Notes under the pieces: model-generated
Databases searched by the model: none
Seen by the model: the letters and a program-made list of their open reading frames with translations, nothing else
Told to the model about the DNA's origin: nothing
Made by a program: the position numbers and the translations under genes
Part shown: one piece after another, positions 48,655 to 56,746 of the stretch
Position numbering within the stretch: position 1 is the first letter of the stretch
Layout: every line of letters begins with the position of its first letter
NCBI RefSeq assembly: GCF_023746535.1
Contig: NZ_CP098747.1
Span: forward strand, 592,364 to 656,363
Reading direction: 5' to 3'
Length of the DNA: 64,000 bases
Source: Sneathiella marina
Lineage (GTDB): Bacteria > Pseudomonadota > Alphaproteobacteria > Sneathiellales > Sneathiellaceae

Positions 48655-49419
48655 ATGAAACCTGTCTGTTTAGTTCTCGGCGCCGGTGCGGGCATTGGCG
48701 GAACCGTTGGTAAGAAATTCGCAAACTCCGGATATCACAGCGTCCTCTGTCGGCGCAGTGACAAGGAAGGCCTTGATAAACTTGTACAGAATATAGAGGA
48801 TGCGGGCGGCTCGGCCTCCGGCTTTCTGCTCAATGTCGTCGAACCGGATAGCATTGAAAATCTTGTCGCCAAGATCGAGGCGGATATCGGGCCGATCGAA
48901 GTAGTCATTTTCAATTTGGGGGCACAGATCGGCGACCGGTCGCTGAAAGAAACCAGTTACAAGATGTTTGAACTGGGCTGGCGCATGGCAACCTTCGCCC
49001 TGTTCCGTCTGGCCTCGTCCGTTTGTCCGCTTATGGAAGAACGCGGCAAGGGAACCATTCTTGTCACCTCGGCAACGGCCGCCATGCGGGGAAATCGCGG
49101 TCAACATTCCCATGCGGCGGCCATGGGCGGGCGGCGGATGCTCTGTCAGTCCCTCAATGCGGAGTTTGGCCCCAAGGGCATTCATGTGGCCCATATCCTC
49201 ATTGACGGATCAGTGGATGCACCGGATACCCTCGGTAAAATGCTGGGCGAGGAGAAGTTCAAACAATTGCGCGAAACAAAGGGCCAGGAGAATGACGGGC
49301 TGGTTTTGCCCGAAAAAATTGCCGAGACATATTTTCATATTGCCCAGCAACATCGGTCAACCTGGACAAATGAGCTGGACATCCGCTCCTTCTCCGACAT
49401 GCCCTGGTGGAATCATTAA
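48655..49419 (+). CDS. SDR-fold oxidoreductase with altered catalytic residues
   Basis: A 254-residue short-chain dehydrogenase/reductase by its Rossmann start, 'LVLGAGAGIGGTVG', and the 'NLGAQIG' strand in place of NAG. The Ser at 139 in 'LVTSATAAMRG' is kept, but the usual YxxxK pair reads 'HAAAM' (His153, Met157), so the standard catalytic residues are lost. It may act through other residues or have a non-enzymatic role. The AAGGAAACGAG box precedes the ATG. It lies 93 bp after the IalB-family gene. Confidence 0.82.
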   Translation: MKPVCLVLGAGAGIGGTVGKKFANSGYHSVLCRRSDKEGLDKLVQNIEDAGGSASGFLLNVVEPDSIENLVAKIEADIGPIEVVIFNLGAQIGDRSLKETSYKMFELGWRMATFALFRLASSVCPLMEERGKGTILVTSATAAMRGNRGQHSHAAAMGGRRMLCQSLNAEFGPKGIHVAHILIDGSVDAPDTLGKMLGEEKFKQLRETKGQENDGLVLPEKIAETYFHIAQQHRSTWTNELDIRSFSDMPWWNH

Positions 49420-49471
49420 AGGGGATCGATCCAGCACCAGTCGATGAACATCCTGGACGTTAAATCGCAAG

Positions 49472-50350
49472 TCAAGCCAGCCAGGCGTATTTTGCCGCCT
49501 CATCGACGAAGGCTTGCACGGCGGGTGATCGACGGCGACCTGAAACTGTAACCAGTTCAACGTTCCGCATGATATCCGGATCCGTAATAGGCCTGTTTTG
49601 AACGCCTTCAACGGATATGGCGAACTCAGGTATGATGGAAATGCCCATGCCTTGCAGAACCATATTCTGCAACCAGTCTTCACGTTCGCTCTTGTACCAA
49701 ACAGAGACTTCGATGTCTCTTTTCCTTAAAAGTTCAAAGAAAGAGTTTCTGAATTCACAATTCAAACGATCCAGATATCGTTCATCGGCCAGCTCTCCGA
49801 TGGGGATGTCGGTCATGGCGGAAAACCGGTGATCGGCGGGGAAAATAGCGACCATGCGTTCTTGATACAAGCGAACCGTATCAAAACGATCTTCCAGGTC
49901 TGTTGGCAGCCCAAGCAGGGCACAGTCGAGATTTCCTGACAATAACCCCTCATTCAGATTCTGCGGCGTTACATCATAAATGGTTAAGTTGATCCCCGGA
50001 TGGATCATTTGAAAACGCGATAGGAAAGGGATTGTGCGCGCGGATCCGATCGTACACATAATACCGACTTTCAAGGGGGATTTTTCCAGGTTTAGCAACT
50101 TGTTTGCCGCCAATACGGCATCCTGCGTCGTCGTATTGACCCGACCCAGATGTTCCCGCATCACCTGACCCAGATCGGTGAGATGTGTTCGATTACGTTC
50201 CCGCCGAAACAGCGCGCCACCAAGCTCCTCTTCCAGCTTTTTTATGGCGCGCGTCAGTGCCGGCTGCGAGACATTGCAGCGTTCTGCTGCACGCGTGAAA
50301 TTGAGTGTTTCGGCTGTTGTCAGAAAATATCGAATTTGGTGAAATTCCAT
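49472..50350 (-). CDS. LysR-type transcriptional regulator
   Basis: A 292-residue LTTR with an N-terminal HTH 'NFTRAAERCNVSQPALTRAIKKLEEEL' in fragments and a two-lobed effector domain ('LKVGIMCTIGSARTIPFLSRF'). No peroxide-type cysteine pair is present. It is divergent from the cytochrome P460 gene with 118 bp between starts, so it likely regulates that gene. Its effector is unknown. Confidence 0.92.
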   Translation of the reverse strand: MEFHQIRYFLTTAETLNFTRAAERCNVSQPALTRAIKKLEEELGGALFRRERNRTHLTDLGQVMREHLGRVNTTTQDAVLAANKLLNLEKSPLKVGIMCTIGSARTIPFLSRFQMIHPGINLTIYDVTPQNLNEGLLSGNLDCALLGLPTDLEDRFDTVRLYQERMVAIFPADHRFSAMTDIPIGELADERYLDRLNCEFRNSFFELLRKRDIEVSVWYKSEREDWLQNMVLQGMGISIIPEFAISVEGVQNRPITDPDIMRNVELVTVSGRRRSPAVQAFVDEAAKYAWLA

Positions 50351-50387
50351 TGAGCATCTCTTTCACTATAACCATAGAACATTGAAA

Positions 50388-50416
50388 CCATAAAATAACG
50401 GTATTTCTGTTTATGG
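50388..50416. promoter_or_regulatory. candidate LysR operator between lysR and P460
   Basis: Perfect 7-bp arms, CCATAAA at 50388-50394 and TTTATGG at 50410-50416, with a 15-base spacer. It lies between the divergent starts of the LysR gene and the cytochrome P460 gene. The spacer does not itself show the classic T-N11-A, so the reading is uncertain. Confidence 0.4.
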
Positions 50417-50468
50417 CAACCCGTGCGGCATAATCCGGCTCCATCAGGTCAGAAATAAGGATGAAACA

Positions 50469-51059
50469 ATGATTAAAAATACGATTCCTATCTTCGGGAA
50501 AACACTAATGGCTGTTCTGGCTGGCGTACTTGTTATGATATTCATCGTTGAAAAAGCATCAGCGGAAGGGCGCATAGAAGGTCCGAAATATGACGCCGAT
50601 GGGCAGCTCCTGCGGGCTGATGGCTGGCGGCAATGGATTTTTATCGGTGCGCCTTTGACACCCAATTCCTTGAATGACGGCAAGGCCGCTTTCCCGGAAT
50701 TTCACAATGTTTACATTGAACCCAAGGCGTTTGCTCATTTCGTTGAAACCGGACAATTTCCAAATGGCACCATGATTGCGAAAGAACTGGTGAGCGTTGG
50801 TGAAACCGAAGCGGTAAGTGGCACAGGCTTTTTTCAAGGCGATTTTCAAGGTTTGGAATTTGCCGTGAAAGATACGGAACGTTTTCCAGACGAACCCGGT
50901 GGCTGGACATATTATAGTTTTGGCCATGCTTTACCCTATGAAAAGCAAGCCAAGGCTTTTCCAACAGTATCCTGTGCGGCCTGTCATCAGGCAGCGGCAA
51001 GCTTCGATATGGTATTTATGCAATATTACCCCGTGTTACGGGCGGCCAAACCCAAATAA
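50469..51059 (+). CDS. cytochrome P460 family protein
   Basis: A 196-residue exported c-type cytochrome of the P460 / cytochrome c'-beta family. A signal anchor of about 31 residues ('IFGKTLMAVLAGVLVMIFIV') comes first, then beta strands 'GWRQWIFIGAPLTPN' and 'NVYIEPKAFAHFVETGQFPNGTM', and the haem motif C169-A-A-C172-H173 near the C-terminus ('VSCAACHQAA'). In studied members the haem oxidises hydroxylamine or binds nitric oxide. Which applies here is unknown. A GAAATAAGGATG site precedes it, and it is divergent from a LysR gene. Confidence 0.9.
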   Translation: MIKNTIPIFGKTLMAVLAGVLVMIFIVEKASAEGRIEGPKYDADGQLLRADGWRQWIFIGAPLTPNSLNDGKAAFPEFHNVYIEPKAFAHFVETGQFPNGTMIAKELVSVGETEAVSGTGFFQGDFQGLEFAVKDTERFPDEPGGWTYYSFGHALPYEKQAKAFPTVSCAACHQAAASFDMVFMQYYPVLRAAKPK

Positions 51060-51111
51060 GCAGGCAGGACAGACCGTCTGACACCTACTTAAACAACGAT
51101 TTTTTCCATAA

Positions 51112-51138
51112 GGCAGGAGGGAAATCTTCCTTCCTGCC
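51112..51138. terminator. possible hairpin between convergent genes
   Basis: A 12-bp stem with one G-T pair (GGCAGGAGGGAA / TTCCTTCCTGCC) and a 3-base loop, between the convergent P460 and aminotransferase genes. A six-T run lies 5' of it on the plus strand, and none lies in the needed place on either strand, so it could be a weak bidirectional terminator or a stabilising structure. Confidence 0.4.
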
Positions 51139-51150
51139 GGAACAGCCGGT

Positions 51151-52098
51151 CTAAGCTGTATTCTCGGCAACCAGGTCGGCATAAAGCTGGCGAATTCTTC
51201 TGGAGACGGGCCCGAGACCGTCATGGTCCCCAATGCGCTTGCCATCAATGGTCGCAACCGGCGTTTGCGCGCCAAAGGTGCCGGTCAGGAAAGCTTCCTC
51301 CGCACCATAGGCTTCGTACAGACTATAATTCTTTTCATGGACAGGAATGTCGTTTGCCCGGCACAAGTCGATCACTTTCTGGCGGGTGACACCGTTCATG
51401 CAATAATCCCCGGTCGAGGTCCAAACCTCGCCGTTGCGGACGATAAAGAAATTGCAGGCATTTGTCGTATTGACGAACCCATGGGGGTCCAGCATCAAGC
51501 CTTCATCGGCACCGGCTTGTTCCGCTTGCAGGCAGGCAATGACGCAATTCAATTTGGAATGGGAATTGAATTTCGCATCCTGAGACATGGGCAACCCGCG
51601 AACCTGCGGTACGGTCGCCAGCCGGATACCGCTGGCCTGCAAACTGGTTGCTGGTTTGGAATGTTCCATGATGATCACGATCGTCGGCCCCGATTGGGAA
51701 AGCACGGGATGCTGGAAAGGCTTCACTTTTGTCCCCCGCGTAATCATCAGGCGGCAATGGACATCATGGCTCATGTCATTCGCCGCAGCGGTTGCGCTGA
51801 GCGCCGTCAAAATGCCAGCCCGATCCATCCCTATATCCAGTGAAACCGCTTTGCAGCTGTTAAAAAGCCGGTCCATATGTTCGTCAAAAAAAGCCCATTT
51901 TCCGTTGTACAGCCGCATGCCTTCCCACATGCCGTCTCCCAGCATAAACCCTGAATCGTAAACCGAGACCTTGGCCTGGTCCCGGGGAACAATATCGCCG
52001 TTGACATAGATCTTTATGTGCTGGTTCCGTTCATCTTCCAACGCATCGTGGGTACTGTGGCTTGGCACGGTCATGTGATCTGGAACCTTTGCATTCAT
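51151..52098 (-). CDS. PLP-dependent aminotransferase class IV
   Basis: A 315-residue member of the branched-chain/D-amino-acid aminotransferase family. The start at 52098 (MNAKVPD) is chosen since it precedes the domain by a short head; an upstream TTG (52191) with AAGGAT would give 346 residues. The domain starts at 'IYVNGDIVPRDQAKVSVYD'. The catalytic Lys is in 'NSHSKLNCV', and 'GLMLDPHGFVNTTNACNFFIV' binds the PLP phosphate. The substrate is unclear (branched-chain, D-amino acid, or aromatic), and the family call is the limit of the evidence. Confidence 0.85.
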   Translation of the reverse strand: MNAKVPDHMTVPSHSTHDALEDERNQHIKIYVNGDIVPRDQAKVSVYDSGFMLGDGMWEGMRLYNGKWAFFDEHMDRLFNSCKAVSLDIGMDRAGILTALSATAAANDMSHDVHCRLMITRGTKVKPFQHPVLSQSGPTIVIIMEHSKPATSLQASGIRLATVPQVRGLPMSQDAKFNSHSKLNCVIACLQAEQAGADEGLMLDPHGFVNTTNACNFFIVRNGEVWTSTGDYCMNGVTRQKVIDLCRANDIPVHEKNYSLYEAYGAEEAFLTGTFGAQTPVATIDGKRIGDHDGLGPVSRRIRQLYADLVAENTA

Positions 52099-52253
52099 AT
52101 TAAACCTGGCATTCAATGCTGCTATCAGATGGGCAAGTTTAAACCGCTTTGACGGGAATACCAAGATAGCAACTTCATTATTCGCTTCCAATTATCCTTC
52201 GAATATTTATCTTGTATAACGGGCATCATCTGACGACGGACAGGGAAACTGGC

Positions 52254-53375
52254 ATGTGGCTATCCATAATCAAATCTGAGATTGCCACCATTGTCTGCGC
52301 CCTTACCCTCGCTTTCTTCCTTTTGTTCGGGGCGGATCTGGCACCGGACAGGATTGGCGTACTCCCGTCCCTTGTACTGCTTGCGGGATTATTTTTGGTT
52401 ATGTTATGGGCGGCCTTTAGTGTCGTGCGCCATGCGGAATGTCTCGCCTCTATTTTGGGGGAGCCTTACGGGACGCTCATTCTGACGCTCTCTGTCATTG
52501 GCATTGAGGTCGCGCTGATTGCCTCCATTATGATTGCCGGAGCGGATAAACCGACCCTTGCCCGTGATACCATGTTTTCGATAATTATGATCGTCCTGAA
52601 CGGGCTGGTAGGGTTGAGCCTGCTGTTAGGGGGGCTAAAGCATCGATTGCAGGAATATAACCTGCAAGGCGCCAGTGCCTATCTGACCATGCTGATGCCC
52701 TTCGCCTTTCTCGGCCTTATCCTGCCCAGATTTACACTTTCCGCGCCCGGCGGAGAGATTTCAAATATCATGGCTGTTTTCCTTATTATCCTGTCGGTTG
52801 TCCTGTATGGGATCTTTTTGGCGGTACAAACTGTCACCCATAGTGATATTTTTCAATATCAGGCTCCGGAAAAGGAAAATGCCACGCTTTCCGATGGCCA
52901 TGATGATCACCATGATTTCGTCGTGCGCAGTAAAGCCTTTCATACATTCGGGCTGTTGGCGGCGCTTTTGCCAATCGTTTTTCTGTCAAAAAAGCTGGCT
53001 GGATATGTTGATTTCGGCATGGAGGCAATGGGCGCACCGCTTGCCTTGAGCGGCTTTCTCATCGCGGCTTTGATCTTGACGCCAGAAGCGTTGAGCGCCA
53101 TCCGCGCCGCCCGCAGCAATCAACTTCAACGGTCCGTAAATATCTGCCTTGGATCCGCTTTATCCTCCATGGGGTTGACCATCCCAACCGTCTTGGTTGT
53201 CGGCTGGATCCTGGGGCAGCGTGTGGAGCTGGGGCTGGAACCCACGGATATTGTGATCCTTGCCCTGACACTCATCGTCAGCCTGATCACCTTTGTCAGC
53301 AAGCGAACACATGTGCTTCAGGGAGCCGTTCACCTGGCTCTCTTTGCAACTTATCTCATCCTGATTTTCGACTGA
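52254..53375 (+). CDS. chaA: Ca2+/H+ (CaCA-family) antiporter, ChaA-like
   Basis: A 373-residue inner-membrane protein with about 11 helices. The start is the ATG at 52254 (MWLSIIK), preceded by AGGGA; the longer TTG frame is less likely. The first half has the acidic motif 'SVIGIEVALIASIM' and the second the matching 'ALILTPEALSAIRAA', each in the alpha-repeat of calcium/cation antiporters. The central loop is His/Asp-rich ('DGHDDHHDF'), as in ChaA. It exports cations in exchange for protons. Confidence 0.88.
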   Translation: MWLSIIKSEIATIVCALTLAFFLLFGADLAPDRIGVLPSLVLLAGLFLVMLWAAFSVVRHAECLASILGEPYGTLILTLSVIGIEVALIASIMIAGADKPTLARDTMFSIIMIVLNGLVGLSLLLGGLKHRLQEYNLQGASAYLTMLMPFAFLGLILPRFTLSAPGGEISNIMAVFLIILSVVLYGIFLAVQTVTHSDIFQYQAPEKENATLSDGHDDHHDFVVRSKAFHTFGLLAALLPIVFLSKKLAGYVDFGMEAMGAPLALSGFLIAALILTPEALSAIRAARSNQLQRSVNICLGSALSSMGLTIPTVLVVGWILGQRVELGLEPTDIVILALTLIVSLITFVSKRTHVLQGAVHLALFATYLILIFD

Positions 53376-53408
53376 GTGCGAAAGCTGGTGGTCCCGCCGT
53401 ACCTGTGA

Positions 53409-54581
53409 TTAAAGCGGATACCTTCGTACGGCAATTCGAAACAGATAGGTTGTCAGCGCCGTTACTGCAAACAGGGCCATTGCGAACAGAATGGGCCAGT
53501 TGGAATTGTTTGTCAGATCAAACAGCCAGCCTGCAATGGGGGGTGCAATCGCCTGTATCAGGAAGTAAATGGAGAAGAACAGGCCCATGCCGATGGCCCT
53601 GTTTTCGGGCTTCATGGCCTCGGCGGTTAACGCCATGATAACGCCGGCCGGTGCGACACCGAGAAACCCGAAGAGTAAACTGGACGGGATGGCCAGTGGT
53701 GTATAAATGAGCAGGACCAAGGCAATTACCGCCCCGGCCATGCAAATATAAATCAGGAGATCCGGTTTTCCGCTTTTATCGGATATAAAACCACACAGAG
53801 ATATGGAGAACATCATAAGCCAGCTGGCAAGGCTAACGATGCTCAAGGCGGTAAGTGTATCATAGCCATCTGCCACAAGTGAAATCGGCGCGAAACTCAG
53901 ATACACAACATATGCTGCGTTGAAAAATGCCCAGATCAGGGAGGATATGAAGATTAAAAAGATTTCTGTCCTGCCCAGGGAAAATTGAAAGCCGCCGGCG
54001 GCTTTCTTTATATTCGGGGCTTCATTACAAAATATCATGATCAGGAACGCACTGACAAAGCAATAAATCGAGGCAACGGTGAAGGCCAGGGGCCAGTCGT
54101 AATTCAGGGCGATCCAGCCGTGACCCACCTGACCCATGGCGATCCCCAACGGCCAGGACATCACCAGAATACTCATGGCGGTTGCCAGCTCTTTTCCGGC
54201 AAACCAGTCCGCGACCATTTTCGTGAAAAAGATAGTCGAAAAAACAAATCCGATGCCGCAGATCAAGCGGCCAATGGCCAATAGCTCGAAACTGCCTGCC
54301 AATGCCGCAAGGAAGCCACCGGCAGCGAGTATCATCAGGCCAATGCCGATAATAAATCGATCAGAGGCAAATCGCCCTGAAAAGCCTGCGGGCAGGGCTA
54401 AAAACATGCCCGGCACCATAAACAGCCCGATCAAGACCCCAATCTCGGTGTAATCAAGAGCCAGTCCCGTCACCAGATTTTCTGAAACCGAACCAAGGGT
54501 CTGGAATTGAAATCCCAGCCCAATACGGGCGATAAAAAGTAACGCAAGAGCAATCCACCGGGCGTTATTAGACTCGATCAA
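53409..54581 (-). CDS. MFS transporter
   Basis: A 390-residue transporter with about 12 helices in two halves. The signature between helices 2 and 3 is 'LPAGFSGRFASDRFIIG', and the second half has 'ISLCGFISDKSGKPDLL'. Substrate unknown; it resembles organic-acid or drug transporters of the nitrate/cyanate (CynX/NarK-like) type by the 'GQVGHGWIALNYDW' stretch. It is convergent with chaA and divergent neighbours lack a clear link. Confidence 0.88.
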   Translation of the reverse strand: MIESNNARWIALALLFIARIGLGFQFQTLGSVSENLVTGLALDYTEIGVLIGLFMVPGMFLALPAGFSGRFASDRFIIGIGLMILAAGGFLAALAGSFELLAIGRLICGIGFVFSTIFFTKMVADWFAGKELATAMSILVMSWPLGIAMGQVGHGWIALNYDWPLAFTVASIYCFVSAFLIMIFCNEAPNIKKAAGGFQFSLGRTEIFLIFISSLIWAFFNAAYVVYLSFAPISLVADGYDTLTALSIVSLASWLMMFSISLCGFISDKSGKPDLLIYICMAGAVIALVLLIYTPLAIPSSLLFGFLGVAPAGVIMALTAEAMKPENRAIGMGLFFSIYFLIQAIAPPIAGWLFDLTNNSNWPILFAMALFAVTALTTYLFRIAVRRYPL

Positions 54582-54665
54582 TATAAATTCCCAACCCTGC
54601 CAAATTCTTCAATTAATTATTATATTAGATAGTAGTCGAAGCCAGGGATATTAGCGAGTAATAGT

Positions 54666-54681
54666 AAATACGGTAGTATTT
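54666..54681. promoter_or_regulatory. short inverted repeat upstream of the MFS gene
   Basis: AAATAC and GTATTT with a GGTA centre, about 85 bp before the MFS start on the minus strand. It may be a binding site, or chance in AT-rich DNA. A direct repeat ATTAATTATTAT occurs nearby at 54612 and 54717. Confidence 0.25.
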
Positions 54682-54757
54682 GTTCGTGAACGTATCTCGA
54701 ATATGAAGACCCTCCGATTAATTATTATGCAAGCGTCTCGGGCCGGAATTTGTAACA

Positions 54758-55483
54758 TTAATCCGCATCGCGCCGTGTCAGTGTGGCAAGTAATTGATTT
54801 TCCTTATCAAACAGAGCAAGGATCAAATGTGTCGCAGTAATGCTCTGCGTCGCCGCGAGTGCCCGGGAAAAGTCCTGCTCTGTTTCCATCATTTCGGGCG
54901 GGCAGGCCATTTTTGTCATGGCAAGCGGGCCGATGCTGAATTTGCCCTTCTTCACAGAGACCTTCCCGCTAAACCGGTTGCAGCCGCCAAGGCCGCTCAC
55001 CAGGTCATCTCCCTTGAAGGCAATCCAGGCATTCTCCGTGACGGGCACCCCCGCAAAATCCCGTAATTGCCACTCGGAACCTGCCAGCGCGCTAAGGCGC
55101 CCGCCGCCGTTGAAGGCATCCGGTCCTGTTCCTTCCGTTAGAAATTGCGCAGCGGACCAGCCAATTATCCGCTTGTATCCAATTTTGCACCAGCGGGTTT
55201 TGAGCGCCGCCTGCCGTTGAGCCGCTGTTGCAGAGGCGCTTTGATCGGCATCAAGCCCGCCAACGCAGCCGAAATCGGCCAGGCCATCTGCATCGGCAGG
55301 GATCTTGCCGACAATCCGTGAGGCTGCATTCGGGCCCGAGCGCATATTGAGGGCGCTATGAGAAGCAACATCGTTGAGGCGGTAGAAATCAGGCCCGTCC
55401 GCCGCAGACTGCGCCAGGGACGGAGTGAAACTTAGAAAGGGAACCAGTAGGACTAAAGAATAGAATTTTCCAAATAACGGCAT
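54758..55483 (-). CDS. exported SH3-like/META-domain protein
   Basis: A 241-residue protein with a signal peptide (to about residue 27) and two parts. The first, about 30-120, looks like a bacterial SH3 domain ('SALNMRSGPNAASRIVGKIPADA', 'WCKIGYKRIIGWSAAQFL' in fragments). The second, about 128-235, is a META (HslJ-like) domain, with 'LAGSEWQLRDFAGVPV', 'GLGGCNRFSGKVSVKKGKFSIGPLAMTKMACPP' in pieces. META domains occur in heat-shock lipoprotein HslJ and related envelope proteins. Both suggest envelope or peptidoglycan-adjacent function. Downstream of the Gfo/Idh gene on the same strand. Confidence 0.82.
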   Translation of the reverse strand: MPLFGKFYSLVLLVPFLSFTPSLAQSAADGPDFYRLNDVASHSALNMRSGPNAASRIVGKIPADADGLADFGCVGGLDADQSASATAAQRQAALKTRWCKIGYKRIIGWSAAQFLTEGTGPDAFNGGGRLSALAGSEWQLRDFAGVPVTENAWIAFKGDDLVSGLGGCNRFSGKVSVKKGKFSIGPLAMTKMACPPEMMETEQDFSRALAATQSITATHLILALFDKENQLLATLTRRDAD

Positions 55484-55519
55484 TGTATCAACCTTTCAAG
55501 CGGGCGTTTTACGTTTAAA

Positions 55520-56485
55520 TTATTCTTCCAGCAGGTTTTCGATCAGGCATTGCACGTCATATGCATCGGCAAAGGACGGCAAGAGCTTTGTACCCTTATG
55601 ATATTGATCGCAAAGATTTACGAGTTGTGCCTGACGTGCCTGTTCCGCGACGTCATCTTCCTTGGAAAACAGGGGTGTTTTTACATCGCCTGTTTGCAGG
55701 TAACCGAAGTAGAAATCCTGCAGGCTAAATATTTTTGACGTGCCGTTGATGGTGAAAGAGATGAGATCTTCGAGATTTGTCTCCGCTTTTGATCTGATAG
55801 AGACCGGCACGTCCCCAAAAATCAATTCAGCATCCAGCTGGGTCTCGCATAATTTTCCATTTTCCGGGTAGTGGACCGATTTTGATTTTAGGGAACCGGG
55901 GCCAAAAAAACGCTCACACAGATACAGAAAATGTGTCGTCACTTCGCGGGTGAAACCACCATCTTCACGATATTTGAGCCAGTCCGCATTTTGCTGCCAG
56001 CCCCGGGGCCAAATGCTGAACTGAAGCGAAATCTCAGCAGATTTTGGCGTACCAAATGCCCCGGACGCAAGTTCCTGTTGTAAAATATCAACGGCATCGG
56101 CGGAGGCGAGCGATAGATTTACGGCATTGAAGAGATTGCTTTTATGCGTCATCTCAACCAGTTTTTTGCCTTCCTCCAGTGACACACTGAGGGGTTTTTC
56201 ACAGAATATGGCCTTTCCGACGGCAACACAGGCTTGTGCATAGGCAACATGATATTTGGGCGGGACACCAATATAGACAAGATCAACGTCAGAAGATGAA
56301 ATCAAGGTATTGGCGTCGGCCGCAATATTGAGCCAGGGAAATGCCGATTGCGCCCGAAGGCACTCCTCCGGCGAGATATCCCAGGCGGCGACTACTTCCA
56401 GGCCGGGCTCCTTCGGCATATATGCAAGCATCCTGTGGCCCATAATGCCAAGCCCGAGAATTCCAACTCTGATTTTCTTTTCCAC
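55520..56485 (-). CDS. Gfo/Idh/MocA-family oxidoreductase
   Basis: A 321-residue NAD(P)-dependent enzyme. The Rossmann motif is 'VGILGLGIMGHRMLA', followed by 'DLVYIGVPPKYH', and the catalytic Lys is in 'FCEKPLSVSLEEG'. The C-terminal part is the alpha/beta substrate domain ('REDGGFTREVTTHFLYLCERFFGP' in part). The start is taken as a GTG at 56485 (VEKKIRVG), with AAGAAAGA well upstream; a TTG at 56530 is an alternative. The sugar or inositol substrate is unknown. It is divergent from the DAO-type oxidase. Confidence 0.82.
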   Translation of the reverse strand: MEKKIRVGILGLGIMGHRMLAYMPKEPGLEVVAAWDISPEECLRAQSAFPWLNIAADANTLISSSDVDLVYIGVPPKYHVAYAQACVAVGKAIFCEKPLSVSLEEGKKLVEMTHKSNLFNAVNLSLASADAVDILQQELASGAFGTPKSAEISLQFSIWPRGWQQNADWLKYREDGGFTREVTTHFLYLCERFFGPGSLKSKSVHYPENGKLCETQLDAELIFGDVPVSIRSKAETNLEDLISFTINGTSKIFSLQDFYFGYLQTGDVKTPLFSKEDDVAEQARQAQLVNLCDQYHKGTKLLPSFADAYDVQCLIENLLEE

Positions 56486-56746
56486 GATAAATGATCTTTC
56501 TTGTTTGTTGAGTACGCGCCCGGCAATCAAGTTAAATATTGCGATTATGTATTTAAGGTGTTTCTTGGGACGGGTGAAAGTTATTTATGGGTTTTGGGCA
56601 AGTCAACTATTCTCAAGAGAGGTAAATCAACCGGATTTGGAAAGTCGCCTACTTGGACAAGGAAGCCGAATAAAGCGCAAAATTACCTTTCTTCCCCTAT
56701 CATCAACAGCTACGGTTCATCACCTGTTATTATCTTTAGAGGTGAT

